A stretch of 62,986 bases of DNA from JBOHRE01 sp050732635 (GTDB lineage: Bacteria > Gemmatimonadota > Gemmatimonadetes > Longimicrobiales > RSA9), in contig JBOHRE010000006.1 of NCBI GenBank assembly GCA_050732635.1, positions 1-62,986 on the forward strand, written 5' to 3'. Both the position numbers and the translations under genes were made by a program. Of this stretch, positions 50,910 to 59,499 are shown one piece after another; the stretch's first letter is position 1; each line of letters opens with the position of its first letter. The notes under the pieces are model-generated. The model had not been told where the DNA came from and did no database searches. It was given only the letters and a program-made list of their open reading frames with translations.

Positions 50910-51782
50910 ATGCCGCGCGGCGATCCCGGGGAGTCGCTGCCGATCCCGGGCGAGGCAGGTTCGGCCGTCGCGCAGCTGCTCGAGGAGGTGACCGAAGAAC
51001 CGGCCACGGCTCGGGTCTACCCGGGTGTGCGCGGGCGCTGCGCGATCGTGACTGGCGGCGCGACGGGCATCGGCCGCGCGGTTGCGCTCGAGCTCGCCAG
51101 CCACGGCGCGAACGTCGCATTCAACTATTTTGCGGACGACGCCGACTGGATCGAGAGCGAAGCGGAACGCACGGCTGCCGAGCTGCGCCAGCTCGAGGTC
51201 GTCGTCTACTGCCGGGCGTGTGATGTGCGCGACTCGCAGGATGTGGGGCGCTTCGTCGATGAAGCCGTGGCGCGCTTGGGCGGTCTGCAGATCCTGGTCA
51301 ACAACGCCGGCATCGCGCGGGACCGCGCGCTGTGGCGCATGACCGATGAGCAGTGGAGCGAGGTGCTGCAGACGAATCTGACGGGCGCGTTCCACATGAT
51401 CCGCGCGACGGCGCCCACCTTCCGCAAGCAGCAGTACGGCAAGGTCGTGAACGTCAGCTCGATCCACGGGATCCGCAGTGAGTTCGGCATCTCGAACTAC
51501 GCGGCATCGAAGGCCGGCCTGATCGGCCTGACCCGGTCCGCTGCCGTCGAGCTCGGCCCGTCGAACGTCAACGTCAACGCCGTGGCGCCTGGTTATATCC
51601 GTACCACACGGCTGACCGAGGGGGTTTCCGCCGACAAGCTGGACGAGGCGCGGGAACGCAGCGCTCTCGGACGTCTCGGCGATCCGCAGGACGTGGCTCA
51701 CGTGATCATCTTCCTGTGCTCGGAGCTGTCCCGCCACATCACCGGCGCGGTGGTCCCGGTCGATGGGGGCCATCATCTCTGA
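50910..51782 (+). CDS. 3-oxoacyl-ACP/acetoacetyl-CoA reductase-like SDR
   Basis: This 290-residue short-chain dehydrogenase has the NAD(P)-binding TGGATGIGRAVALELA, NNAG, catalytic Ser in VVNVSSIHG and Tyr-x-x-x-Lys in YAASKAGLIG, plus VNAVAPGYI. It is FabG-like and probably NADPH-dependent. The N-terminal ~42 residues before the Rossmann fold are Glu/Ala/Pro-rich and extra compared with typical 245-residue FabG. Neighbours do not specify its pathway. Confidence 0.85.
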   Translation: MPRGDPGESLPIPGEAGSAVAQLLEEVTEEPATARVYPGVRGRCAIVTGGATGIGRAVALELASHGANVAFNYFADDADWIESEAERTAAELRQLEVVVYCRACDVRDSQDVGRFVDEAVARLGGLQILVNNAGIARDRALWRMTDEQWSEVLQTNLTGAFHMIRATAPTFRKQQYGKVVNVSSIHGIRSEFGISNYAASKAGLIGLTRSAAVELGPSNVNVNAVAPGYIRTTRLTEGVSADKLDEARERSALGRLGDPQDVAHVIIFLCSELSRHITGAVVPVDGGHHL

Positions 51783-51783
51783 C

Positions 51784-52368
51784 ATGCGGTTCCGCTACAC
51801 ACTGGCGCTGCTGACCGTTCTCGCCACCGCCTGCGGTGGCCGGCGCCCGCCGAGCGCCGACGACACGCCACGCCCGGCCCCGGATCTGAGCGGCCGCACC
51901 GTGATGGTGCTGCCGACGCAGACCGCCGCCGGCGGCGTCGCGCTCGCCTCGTTCGACGACGAGCTGCGGTTCTGGCTCGCCGACCGCGGGCCGCGCGTGC
52001 GCTGGACCTTTGCCGCCGAGATGGAGCGTGCGCTGGCGAGCGCGCCGGCACTGCAGATCGAGCTGAACGCTCTGCCGGTCGAGGCCTTTCTGCGCGCGGA
52101 GGTGAAGCGCATTGGTGATCCGCTCTTCGGCGACCTGCGGCGGCTCGGCGCGCTCGTCGACGCGCGTTATGCACTGCTGCCGGTCGCCGTCGCGTACGTG
52201 CCGGCCGAGCAGGGGCCGGGCCGCGTGGAGGTCGGAGCGGCGCTGATCGATACGGTCGGCGGCGCGGTGCTCTGGTACGGCGTGGTCGGCGGCACTCGCG
52301 GCGAGGCGACGCAGGCCAGCGTCACTGCGAGCGCGGCCCAGGCCCTGGCCGCCGCCGTGCTGCGATGA
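51784..52368 (+). CDS. Exported lipoprotein of unknown function
   Basis: This 194-residue protein has signal/lipobox LTVLATACGG followed by SADDTPRPAP. The mature part (VMVLPTQTAAGGVALASFDD, LRFWLADRGPRVRWTFAAEM, VGAALIDTVGGAVLWYGVVG) looks like a TolB-N/GNA1162-type domain that detects or binds a partner in the periplasm; this is weak. ATG at 51784 follows the SDR stop by 1 bp. Its stop overlaps the next gene. Confidence 0.65.
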   Translation: MRFRYTLALLTVLATACGGRRPPSADDTPRPAPDLSGRTVMVLPTQTAAGGVALASFDDELRFWLADRGPRVRWTFAAEMERALASAPALQIELNALPVEAFLRAEVKRIGDPLFGDLRRLGALVDARYALLPVAVAYVPAEQGPGRVEVGAALIDTVGGAVLWYGVVGGTRGEATQASVTASAAQALAAAVLR

Positions 52369-52886
52369 GCGCCTCGGCGCAGCCAGCTGCCGTGGCGGCC
52401 GCAGCCTGCGCGCTGCTCGGCAGCGCCGCCTGTGAGCGACCGCAGGACTCGCCACCCGTGCTGCCGTCGAGCGAGGAGGTGCGCGAGATCTACGCCGAGC
52501 ACGTCGGCGTCGATTCGGTCGTCATCAGCGGCAACGTCGTCGAGCTGCACGTTCGACAGCCGGCCGAGCAGTTGCGTCGGGGCGGCTCGCTCTGGGCGCG
52601 TGTGGGACCCTACATCGCGGTCTTCTCGCCCAGCAGCCGTGATCTCTTCGAGCGTTACGCCGACGTCGCCGCCGTCCGTGTGATCACGGTCGGTGGCTTC
52701 GGTGATGAGGTGGCCCGCGCCATGCTTCGCCGTGATGCGCTGTCCGATATCCAGTGGCGGCGCAGCCTCAATCTGCTCGGTCACGCCCTGCGCGAGGGCA
52801 CCGAACGGCCGACTCGCCTCGAGCAGCTGATCGAGTGGGGCGAGCAGCATACCGAGTACGAGTACAACGAACGATTTCTGAATTGA
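52365..52886 (+). CDS. Small exported lipoprotein of unknown function
   Basis: This 173-residue protein has signal/lipobox LLGSAACERPQ. The mature part (VDSVVISGNVVELHVRQPAE, RVGPYIAVFSPSSRDLFERY, VITVGGFGDEVARAMLRRDA) resembles a small alpha/beta domain, with a C-terminal helix (RRSLNLLGHALREG). No family recognised. ATG overlaps the preceding lipoprotein stop by 4 bp, so the two are paired. Confidence 0.6.
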   Translation: MSASAQPAAVAAAACALLGSAACERPQDSPPVLPSSEEVREIYAEHVGVDSVVISGNVVELHVRQPAEQLRRGGSLWARVGPYIAVFSPSSRDLFERYADVAAVRVITVGGFGDEVARAMLRRDALSDIQWRRSLNLLGHALREGTERPTRLEQLIEWGEQHTEYEYNERFLN

Positions 52887-52917
52887 GCGAGTCGGGCGCA
52901 GTGATCGGCGAGAGCGG

Positions 52918-53937
52918 ATGGCGACGACCGTCACGTTGATTCCCGGCGATGGCATCGGCCCGGAGATCACGGCCGCGACGCTGGGCGTCCTCGAGGCCGC
53001 CGGTGCCGAGATCGACTGGGATGAGCAGGTCGCCGGGGTCGCCGCACTCGAGCAGAAGCACGCCCCGCTGCCGGACGAGACGCTCGCTTCGATCCGCCGC
53101 AACCGCGTCGTGCTGAAGGGGCCGCTCACCACGCCGAGCGGCGTCGGCTTCCGCTCGATCAACGTGGCGCTCCGCAAGGAGTTCGATCTGTACGCGAACG
53201 TGAGGCCCGCCGTGACGCTGGCGCCCGGTGGCCGCTACGACGATATCGACCTCGTGCTGATTCGCGAGAACACCGAAGGTCTCTATGTCGGTGTCGAGCA
53301 TTATATCGGTATGGCCGACGATCCTCGCGCGGCCGCGGAGTCGGTCATGATCGTGACGCGCTTCGGTTCCGAGCGCATTATCCGTTACGCGTTCGACTAT
53401 GCAGTGCGTAATGGCCGGCAAAAAGTGACACTTGCGCACAAGGCCAATATCCTGAAGTTCACGCAGGGCCTGTTTCTCGAGATCGGGCAGGAGATCGCCA
53501 AGGAGTATGATGGCCGGGTCGAGTTCGAGGATCGCATCATCGACGCCACCGCCATGCATCTCGTGCTGAACCCGTACGCCTTCGATGTGCTGGTGATGGA
53601 GAACATGTTCGGCGACATCCTGAGCGATCTGATGGCCGGGCTCGTTGGTGGGCTCGGCATGGCGCCGGGCGGCAACATCGGGCGCGACGCGTCGATGTTC
53701 GAGCCCGTGCACGGCTCGGCGCCGGATCTCGTCGGCAAGGGCATTGCCAACCCCACGGCGCAGATCCTCGCTGCGTGCATGATGCTGGACCACCTGGGTC
53801 AGGGCGACGTCGGCCGGCGTATCACCGGCGCGCTGCGCGCCGCCATCGTCGCCGCCGACAACACCACGCCCGACCTGGGTGGCCGCGGCACGACCCGGAG
53901 CTTCGCCGACGCCGTCATCCAACGGCTCGATTCGTGA
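52918..53937 (+). CDS. NAD-dependent isocitrate/homoisocitrate dehydrogenase
   Basis: This 339-residue enzyme begins VTLIPGDGIGPEITAATLGV and has LRKEFDLYANVRPAVTLAPG, LVLIRENTEGLYVGVEHYIG, NMFGDILSDLMAGLVGGLG and PVHGSAPDLVGKGIANPTA, the full set of the isocitrate/isopropylmalate dehydrogenase family. The RENTEGLYVG and ANVRP segments indicate the NAD-isocitrate (or homoisocitrate) branch rather than LeuB. It is a decarboxylating dehydrogenase of central metabolism. The next gene begins 31 bp downstream. Confidence 0.85.
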   Translation: MATTVTLIPGDGIGPEITAATLGVLEAAGAEIDWDEQVAGVAALEQKHAPLPDETLASIRRNRVVLKGPLTTPSGVGFRSINVALRKEFDLYANVRPAVTLAPGGRYDDIDLVLIRENTEGLYVGVEHYIGMADDPRAAAESVMIVTRFGSERIIRYAFDYAVRNGRQKVTLAHKANILKFTQGLFLEIGQEIAKEYDGRVEFEDRIIDATAMHLVLNPYAFDVLVMENMFGDILSDLMAGLVGGLGMAPGGNIGRDASMFEPVHGSAPDLVGKGIANPTAQILAACMMLDHLGQGDVGRRITGALRAAIVAADNTTPDLGGRGTTRSFADAVIQRLDS

Positions 53938-53968
53938 TGCATTTCAACACGGTGCGACCATAGAGCAA

Positions 53969-55153
53969 ATGGCTAGATTCAACGGTATCGACTACTTCGC
54001 GCTCGACGAGCTGCTGAGTGAAGAAGAGCGCATGATCCGCGACACGGTTCGGGCCTGGGTGGAGGACGAGCTGTTGCCGGTGATCGAAGAGGCCTACATC
54101 GAGCGGCGCTTCCCGAAGGAGCTGATCCCGCAGATGGCAGAGCTCGGCGTGCTGGGCGCGAATCTGCCGGAACAGTACGGCTGCGCCGAGCTGAACAACG
54201 TCGCCTACGGCCTGATCATGCAGGAGCTCGAGCGGGGCGACTCCGGCATCCGTTCCTTCGCGTCGGTGCAGGGTGCGCTCTGCATGTTTCCGATCTACGC
54301 ATTCGGCAGCGAGGAGCAGAAGCAGGCGTGGCTGCCACGCATGGCGCAGGGCGAGGTGATCGGCTGCTTCGGGCTGACCGAGCCGGACTTCGGATCGAAT
54401 CCCGGCGGTATGCGCACGATGGCCCGCAGGAAGGACGGCGGGTGGGTGCTCAACGGCGCCAAGATGTGGATCACGAACGGGTCGATGGCCGACATCGCCA
54501 TAATCTGGGCCAAGACCGGCGCCTACGAGGACATCTCCTCGATCCGCGGCTTCATCGTGCCGACCGACACGCCGGGCTTCGAGGCGCGGGACCAGAAGGG
54601 CAAGCTCTCGCTCCTGGCGTCCGACACCAGCGAGCTCGCGTTACAGGATGTCGAGGTCGGCGAGGACGCGCTGCTGCCGGAGTCCGGTGGCCTCAAGAGC
54701 CCGCTCCTCTGCCTGACCCAGGCGCGCTACGGCATCGCCTGGGGCGCGGTCGGCGCCGCCATGGCCTGCCTGCACGAAGCCCTGGCCTATGCCAAGGAGC
54801 GCGTCCAGTTCGACGGCCAGCCGATCGCCGCGACGCAGCTCCAGCAGACGCGCCTGGCCGAAATGCTCACCGGTATCACTCAGGCGCAGCTGCTTGCCTG
54901 GCGGCTCGGCCGACTCAAGGACGAGGGCACGCTGCGCCCGCAGCAGGTCTCCCTCGCCAAACGCGCCAATGTCAGCATGGCCTGCGACGTCGCGCGCGAG
55001 GCGCGCCGCCTGCTGGGTGCCAATGGCATCCTCGTCGAGTACTCCGCCATGCGCCACATGGCCAACCTCGAGAGCGTCTACACCTACGAGGGCACGCACG
55101 ACATCCACGGGCTGATCCTGGGTCAGGACCTGACCGGCCTCGCGGCGTACTAG
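53969..55153 (+). CDS. Glutaryl-CoA dehydrogenase-like acyl-CoA dehydrogenase
   Basis: This 394-residue flavoenzyme has GSEEQKQAWLPRMAQGEVIG, FGLTEPDFGSNPGGM, GWVLNGAKMWITNGSMAD, and the C-terminal VYTYEGTHDIHGLILGQDLT, which contains the catalytic Glu in a context characteristic of glutaryl-CoA dehydrogenase. It would oxidise and decarboxylate glutaryl-CoA to crotonyl-CoA, a step of lysine/tryptophan degradation. ATG at 53969 gives the usual N-terminus; the frame extends upstream over the previous gene. Confidence 0.87.
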   Translation: MARFNGIDYFALDELLSEEERMIRDTVRAWVEDELLPVIEEAYIERRFPKELIPQMAELGVLGANLPEQYGCAELNNVAYGLIMQELERGDSGIRSFASVQGALCMFPIYAFGSEEQKQAWLPRMAQGEVIGCFGLTEPDFGSNPGGMRTMARRKDGGWVLNGAKMWITNGSMADIAIIWAKTGAYEDISSIRGFIVPTDTPGFEARDQKGKLSLLASDTSELALQDVEVGEDALLPESGGLKSPLLCLTQARYGIAWGAVGAAMACLHEALAYAKERVQFDGQPIAATQLQQTRLAEMLTGITQAQLLAWRLGRLKDEGTLRPQQVSLAKRANVSMACDVAREARRLLGANGILVEYSAMRHMANLESVYTYEGTHDIHGLILGQDLTGLAAY

Positions 55154-55159
55154 GACTTC

Positions 55160-55283
55160 GGGCTGGGGCCGGGGCTGAGGCTCGCAGTCCGAACGTCCGC
55201 TGTCGAGCGTCGGCCTCCTAGGCGTTGCAAGCCTCGGGCTCAGGGGTCAACGCTCCCCAGCCCCAGCCCCAGCCCCAGCCTCA
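55160..55283. repeat. Inverted GC-rich hairpin and AGCCCC tract
   Basis: The GGGCTGGGG-rich segment at 55160-55182 is complementary to the AGCCCC hexamers at 55255-55283, which could fold into a long GC-rich hairpin downstream of the acyl-CoA dehydrogenase. It may act as a terminator-like element. The hexamer type recurs at 5716-5790. Confidence 0.45.
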
Positions 55284-55352
55284 CCCAGGGCATACCCCTT
55301 GCACCCACCATCACACCGCGACGACCCGTTCATTCGTCAAAGGAGAACCAGT

Positions 55353-55784
55353 ATGAAAGCCCGCGACATCATGACCGAGGATCCCGATGTGCTGACGCCC
55401 GACGAGCCCGTCTCACGCGCGGCGCAGGTCATGCGCGACGACGATGTCGGCTCCGTGCCGATCGTCGAGAACCGCTCGAGCAAGCGGCTGCGCGGCATCA
55501 TCACCGACCGCGACATCGCCATCCGCTGCGTCGCGGAGGGTCATGACGGCAGCTGCCGCATCTCCGAGCACATGAGCACCGGTCGGCTGCGCACCGTGCG
55601 TGCGGATGAGGACGTCGAGCGTGTGATGAGCGTGATGCAGGAGGCGCAGGTGCGGCGGATCCCGGTGGTCGATGAGCGTGACAACGTGATCGGCATCATC
55701 GCGCAGGCGGACCTGGCGCTCGAGGCGGAGGACGAACGCGAGGTCGAGCGGACGGTCGAGAAGATCTCCGAGCCGAGTCGCTGA
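55353..55784 (+). CDS. CBS-domain protein
   Basis: This 143-residue protein is a tandem pair of CBS domains (MKARDIMTEDPDVLTPDEPV; AAQVMRDDDVGSVPIVEN; GIITDRDIAIRCVAEG; ADEDVERVMSVMQEAQVRRI; GIIAQADLALEAED). CBS pairs bind adenine nucleotides and act as energy sensors. AAGGAG lies 8 bases before the ATG. Its coding region is covered on the other strand by an open run-on of the DUF4173-like gene. Confidence 0.88.
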   Translation: MKARDIMTEDPDVLTPDEPVSRAAQVMRDDDVGSVPIVENRSSKRLRGIITDRDIAIRCVAEGHDGSCRISEHMSTGRLRTVRADEDVERVMSVMQEAQVRRIPVVDERDNVIGIIAQADLALEAEDEREVERTVEKISEPSR

Positions 55785-57353
55785 TCCGACCGGCTCACCC
55801 CAACGGCGCCGTCGCCTGCGCAGCCGTGCACTCGCCGTCTTGTGCGGGCGTCGCGCCGCCGTACGAGACTCTGCATACATGCGCAGCCGCTCCTCGGCTT
55901 CGTGCGCGGCACGCTGCGCCCTCCAGCGCCCATAACTCCAACTCCGCCAGTCTGTCTCCGGCGCATCCAGCAGCCGCCGGATCAGCCTCTGCGACATGAT
56001 GCAGCGGTCTGCCGCGTTCAGCCGGTCGAGCGCGGCGATCAGGACCGGCGCCGCGTCGGCGCTGAGCGAGGCGTTGTAGACCACGTCGTATCGTTCGCCG
56101 CTCACGGCGCGCTCCAGGTTGACACGGGCGATCAGCGCGTGGGGGTCGAGCGCGTGCAGCGAAAGCAGCACGGCCGCGCCACTGGCGAGCGCACCGACGG
56201 CGAAGCGGCGGCGTCGCCCGACGACCACCGTTGATGCGAGCCATACCGCCAGCAATGCCAGCCACGCCATCAATGCAGTGGCGAACACGCGCGACGTCGT
56301 GAGTCCGTAAGCGTCCACGTACAGCCGCATCCGGTACACCGCGGATACCATGATCACGCCGAGCAGCGCGACGATCAGCCAGCAGAGCACACGGAACGTC
56401 CATTCTTCGCTGGCGCGGTTTCGTGCTATTGCCGCTTCGGCCACCAGCAGGAGCGGCAGCGTCAGCGCGCTCACGGCCACGAGCTCGAAGAAACCACGAC
56501 GCGCGTACTCGGCATAGGTCAGCCCGTCGGTTGCCGCGACCACATCGCCGCCACCGAAGAGATACCGGAGTTGTACGGCAAGGAAGCTGAGGAACAACGC
56601 GCTAATAGCGGTCAGCACGACACCACCGTCGATCATGCCGAGCGCGCGAATCGAAGGAAGGCGCACGGCAGGCGGCAGGCGCTTGCTACCGAACCATGCG
56701 TGGAAGTACCCGCTCGCCAGCCAGCCGAACAGCCCGATCAACAAGAGGTGCTCGAGCCACCGGCCGAAATCGAAGTCGAACGTCTCGACCACCAATGCGG
56801 CGTACACCGCATCCGCCTGCGCCAGCAGGCCACCGAGCACGAGCACGACCGGCACCGCGAGCACCACGCCTCGAGCCGCGGCCAGTGCGCGTGCGCGAGG
56901 CCTCGCGCCGAGCGCCGGTCTCCGCTCGATCTCCGCGGCCCACAGCAGGCCGCCGAGTCCCGCCTGCAGACCGCCCCTCACGACTGCCCAGCCAAAGTCG
57001 ACCAGCCCTGTGCTCCGCACCCACGCCGCACCCGCACGCGCGGCCGGCAGCGCCAGGAACACGGCAGCCGCGGCAAGATCCAGCACCTTCAGCTCCTCGG
57101 CGTCACGCCACGCCAGCGCGAGCGCGAACCCGAACGCGCAGCCGAGCAGCGCGTAGCCCTCGACCGTGGGTCGCACGCCGTCGCGCCGCGCCACCAGCAG
57201 CAGCACGGCCAGCAGGACGATGCACCAGATCCCGAAATTCACGCCCCAGGGCCCGTCCGCTCGCAGGAGCGCGTCGGCAGCCACGCCCACGATCGCCGCG
57301 CCCGCCAGCGCCACACCCGCGACGCTACCTCGTCCGCGCACGGCCTCGTTCAT
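55413..57353 (-). CDS. DUF4173/DUF4153-like multi-pass membrane protein (3' run-on)
   Basis: The first ~510 codons encode a membrane protein with about 12 helices (FGIWCIVLLAVLLLVARR, VVLAVPVVLVLGGLLAQADA, FFELVAVSALTLPLLLVAEA, WLALLAVWLASTVVVG) plus a C-terminal cytoplasmic part with SYGRWRAQRAAHEAEERL, as in DUF4173/DUF4153 proteins. The frame then continues for about 125 more codons, antisense to the CBS gene, and the residues there look like a shadow of it. Thus the true stop was probably lost or lies in another frame near 55790. The gene overlaps polyprenyl synthase by 4 bp (ATGA). Confidence 0.68.
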   Translation of the reverse strand: MNEAVRGRGSVAGVALAGAAIVGVAADALLRADGPWGVNFGIWCIVLLAVLLLVARRDGVRPTVEGYALLGCAFGFALALAWRDAEELKVLDLAAAAVFLALPAARAGAAWVRSTGLVDFGWAVVRGGLQAGLGGLLWAAEIERRPALGARPRARALAAARGVVLAVPVVLVLGGLLAQADAVYAALVVETFDFDFGRWLEHLLLIGLFGWLASGYFHAWFGSKRLPPAVRLPSIRALGMIDGGVVLTAISALFLSFLAVQLRYLFGGGDVVAATDGLTYAEYARRGFFELVAVSALTLPLLLVAEAAIARNRASEEWTFRVLCWLIVALLGVIMVSAVYRMRLYVDAYGLTTSRVFATALMAWLALLAVWLASTVVVGRRRRFAVGALASGAAVLLSLHALDPHALIARVNLERAVSGERYDVVYNASLSADAAPVLIAALDRLNAADRCIMSQRLIRRLLDAPETDWRSWSYGRWRAQRAAHEAEERLRMYAESRTAARRPHKTASARLRRRRRRWGEPVGSATRLGDLLDRPLDLAFVLRLERQVRLRDDADHVVTLIDHRDPPHLRLLHHAHHTLDVLIRTHGAQPTGAHVLGDAAAAVMTLRDAADGDVAVGDDAAQPLARAVLDDRHGADIVVAHDLRRA

Positions 57354-58111
57354 GATGCCACCTCACGCAGTGCCGTGGCCGGGCGGCCGAGACCACCGAA
57401 GCGACGCTCCCGCCGCGCGTAGTCGGCCAGCGCGTCGTCCAGACCGCCTGCGTCGAAGTCGGGCCACAGCACGTCCGTGAAGTACAGCTCCGCGTATGCG
57501 CTCTCCCACAGCAGAAAGTCGCTCAACCGTCTCTCGCCACCCGTCCGGATGAGCAGATCCACGTCCGGCACCGGCTCGGCCGCATTCTGCGCCGCCGCCA
57601 GCAGTCTCGGGAACGCGCCCGCATCGATCCGGGCGACGTCGCCAGCAACGCTCGCCTCCCGCGCTGCACACCGCGCCGCACCCGCCAGCGCCGCCCGGCT
57701 CGAGTAGTCGATCGCCAGGCGGACGTGCAGCCCGCGCCCCTCCGCCGTCACGCACTCCGCTCGCTCGATCGCCGACCGCAGCCCCGCGCTCAGCCGGTGG
57801 CGACTGCCCACCACACTCAGCCGCACGCCGCGCCCGCGCGCCGCCACCGCTTCCTCCATCAGGTAGCGCTCGAGCAATCCCAGCAGCGCCGCCACTTCAG
57901 CCGCCGGCCGGGCGAAGTTCGCCGACGACAGCGCGTACAGCGTGAGCATCGGCACGCCGCGCTCCGCCGCCGCCTCCACGACCTCCCGCACTCGCCGCAC
58001 GCCGACCCGGTGGCCCACGCTGCGCGGCAGCCGCCGCTGCCCCGCCCAGCGCCCATTGCCGTCCATGATGATCGCGATGTGGTCGGGCGTCGTCGAAGTT
58101 CTTTGTGTCAT
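57350..58111 (-). CDS. uppS: Polyprenyl (undecaprenyl) diphosphate synthase
   Basis: This 253-residue cis-prenyltransferase has HIAIIMDGNGRWAGQRR (catalytic Asp), GHRVGVRRVREVVE, LYALSSANFARPAAEV (normally NW.RP), DVDLLIRTGGERRLSDFLLW and ESAYAELYFTDVLWPDF. It makes the undecaprenyl carrier for peptidoglycan and other surface polymers from IPP and FPP. The more common partners cdsA and dxr are absent from this locus. It overlaps the membrane protein gene by 4 bp. Confidence 0.88.
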   Translation of the reverse strand: MTQRTSTTPDHIAIIMDGNGRWAGQRRLPRSVGHRVGVRRVREVVEAAAERGVPMLTLYALSSANFARPAAEVAALLGLLERYLMEEAVAARGRGVRLSVVGSRHRLSAGLRSAIERAECVTAEGRGLHVRLAIDYSSRAALAGAARCAAREASVAGDVARIDAGAFPRLLAAAQNAAEPVPDVDLLIRTGGERRLSDFLLWESAYAELYFTDVLWPDFDAGGLDDALADYARRERRFGGLGRPATALREVAS

Positions 58112-58148
58112 AAAGTGAACCGCGCAAAAAAAGGGGAACTGGCCACAC

Positions 58149-58550
58149 TCACTCCTCGCGTACCGCCTCGATCAGCGCTTCCATGTGCCCCAGGTAGCGC
58201 TCCAGCGCGCGCCGGCCGCGCGCGTTGAGCCGGTACTCCGTTCGCGGAATCCGGCCTTCGAATCCCTTCTCGCATTCGATGTAACCGGCGTCCTCGAGGC
58301 GCCGCGCATGCACGCTGAGGTTGCCGTCTGTGACCTTGAGCAGGCGCTTCAGCTCGTTGAAGGTGAGCGCATCATTGACGGCAAGGGCGCTGAGGATGCC
58401 GAGGCGAACGCGCTCGTGAATGAGGCGGTCGAGCGCGACGGGATTGGTGTCGCCGAGGATCGCGGAGCCAGCCACGGTGGTCAGGTGGCGCGGACGGGGA
58501 TCGCCGTCGTCGCCGGGATCGCGTCGCTTCGTGGCATGGTGCTTAGCCAC
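58149..58550 (-). CDS. Winged-helix transcriptional regulator
   Basis: This 133-residue protein has RVRLGILSALAVNDALTFNE, LKRLLKVTDGNLSVHARRLE and AGYIECEKGF, a winged-helix DNA-binding domain of the kind with a short C-terminal helix (YRLNARGRRALERYLGHME). The first ~38 residues are disordered; shorter starts are possible. It overlaps the membrane-protein gene upstream by 8 bp, so regulator and membrane protein are co-expressed, probably from the promoter at 59187-59164 whose flanking palindrome may be its target. Confidence 0.82.
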   Translation of the reverse strand: MAKHHATKRRDPGDDGDPRPRHLTTVAGSAILGDTNPVALDRLIHERVRLGILSALAVNDALTFNELKRLLKVTDGNLSVHARRLEDAGYIECEKGFEGRIPRTEYRLNARGRRALERYLGHMEALIEAVREE

Positions 58551-59157
58551 CGTAGCGCCTCGCGATGAGGAGCCCGAACGCGATGTGCAGTCCGCCGAAG
58601 CCCGCCGCCATCAGCATGTCGCCGGCGGCCGGCTCGAACAGGGCGAACGCGCCTGCCACCAGGAAGCAGACGCCCATCACCGGCACGATGGGGACCGAGA
58701 ACGTGCCACCCGCCACCACACCTGCGCCGTAGAGCAATAGCCACGTACCGGGCAGCAGGTCCGTCGCCCCCGCCTGGACCAACGCCACGGTCAGCAACGC
58801 ACCCGCGAAAAGCGGTGGCAGGAACCCGAGCACCACCTTGCGACCCGCACCGCTCAGCAGCGGCAGGTCCGCACCTTTCGCCTTATGCGCGATACCGACC
58901 GCCGCGATCATCAGCGCGAGCGCCGCCGCGATCAGCCACACTGTCAGCCACCCGGCCGGCGTCGCCTGCCGCGGCGCCAGGTAGCCGGCCACCAGCGCCA
59001 CCGCCCCGATCCCGACGCCGCCCCAACCCGGTACCGCCGTGAACGCGCCGGCCCGCTCCATCGTCTGCCGGATGTAGCGCAGGTCGTCCATCGCCCGGTC
59101 GTGCAGCGCGATCGTTCTCGCGCCCTTCTTTTGCTCCGCTCCTCGCAGGCTGCGCAT
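58543..59157 (-). CDS. Six-helix hypothetical membrane protein
   Basis: This 204-residue protein has a charged N-terminus (about 40 residues: AMDDLRYIRQTMERAGAFTA) and about six helices: GVGIGAVALVAGYLA, WLTVWLIAAALALMIAAVGI, VVLGFLPPLFAGALLTVALV, LLPGTWLLLYGAGVVAGG, VPIVPVMGVCFLVAGAFAL and MLMAAGFGGLHIAFGLLI. No family recognised. It is the first gene of a two-gene operon with the winged-helix regulator. No Shine-Dalgarno is seen; the promoter predicts a leaderless mRNA. Confidence 0.7.
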   Translation of the reverse strand: MRSLRGAEQKKGARTIALHDRAMDDLRYIRQTMERAGAFTAVPGWGGVGIGAVALVAGYLAPRQATPAGWLTVWLIAAALALMIAAVGIAHKAKGADLPLLSGAGRKVVLGFLPPLFAGALLTVALVQAGATDLLPGTWLLLYGAGVVAGGTFSVPIVPVMGVCFLVAGAFALFEPAAGDMLMAAGFGGLHIAFGLLIARRYGG

Positions 59158-59163
59158 GAGTGC

Positions 59164-59192
59164 AGATTAATCGCGGCGGGGCGTCGTGTCAA
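59164..59192 (-). promoter_or_regulatory. Promoter of the membrane protein/regulator operon
   Basis: On the minus strand, TTGACA (59192-59187) and TAATCT (59169-59164) are spaced by 17 bp. The predicted start is about one to two bases before the ATG at 59157. A perfect 7-3-7 palindrome (59195-59211) lies directly upstream of the -35. Confidence 0.6.
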
Positions 59193-59194
59193 GT

Positions 59195-59211
59195 ACTTTG
59201 TAGAACAAAGT
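59195..59211. promoter_or_regulatory. Palindromic operator ACTTTGT-N3-ACAAAGT
   Basis: ACTTTGT and ACAAAGT form a perfect inverted repeat with a 3-bp centre, abutting the -35 box of the promoter above. It is the likely binding site of the winged-helix regulator encoded two genes downstream. Confidence 0.5.
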
Positions 59212-59365
59212 CGCGCCGTGACCGGCCGGGGCGCTTTCTGGGCCAAAGGGGCCCCTGGGCGCCTGACCCCGGGTGCTCGACGCCCAGGCAGAAAGGGGGA
59301 AAGGAATACCTGGTCCATGCTGCGATTGGCGGCTGCGGGGCGGGTCAAACAAGCGTTTTTTTGCG

Positions 59366-59394
59366 TTGACAGGGGCGTCGGATTCCGCTAGACT
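59366..59394 (+). promoter_or_regulatory. tRNA-Arg(ACG) promoter
   Basis: TTGACA (59366-59371), 17-bp spacer, TAGACT (59389-59394). The predicted start is about 6 bases before the mature 5' end of the tRNA at 59407. Confidence 0.65.
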
Positions 59395-59406
59395 TCAAGT
59401 CTGCAT

Positions 59407-59480
59407 GCGCCCGTAGCTCAATTGGATAGAGCGTTGGACTACGGATCCAAAGGCTGGGGGTTCGACTCCTCCCGGGCGCA
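59407..59480 (+). tRNA. tRNA-Arg (anticodon ACG)
   Basis: The acceptor stem GCGCCCG pairs with CGGGCGC followed by discriminator A. D arm GCTC/GAGC, anticodon stem TTGGA/TCCAA with loop CTACGGA give anticodon ACG. T arm GGGGG-TTCGACT-CCTCC. The 3' CCA is not encoded. It is 74 nt and reads CGN arginine codons (A34 edited to inosine). Confidence 0.95.
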
Positions 59481-59499
59481 CTCCGAGACCGCCGCTGTC

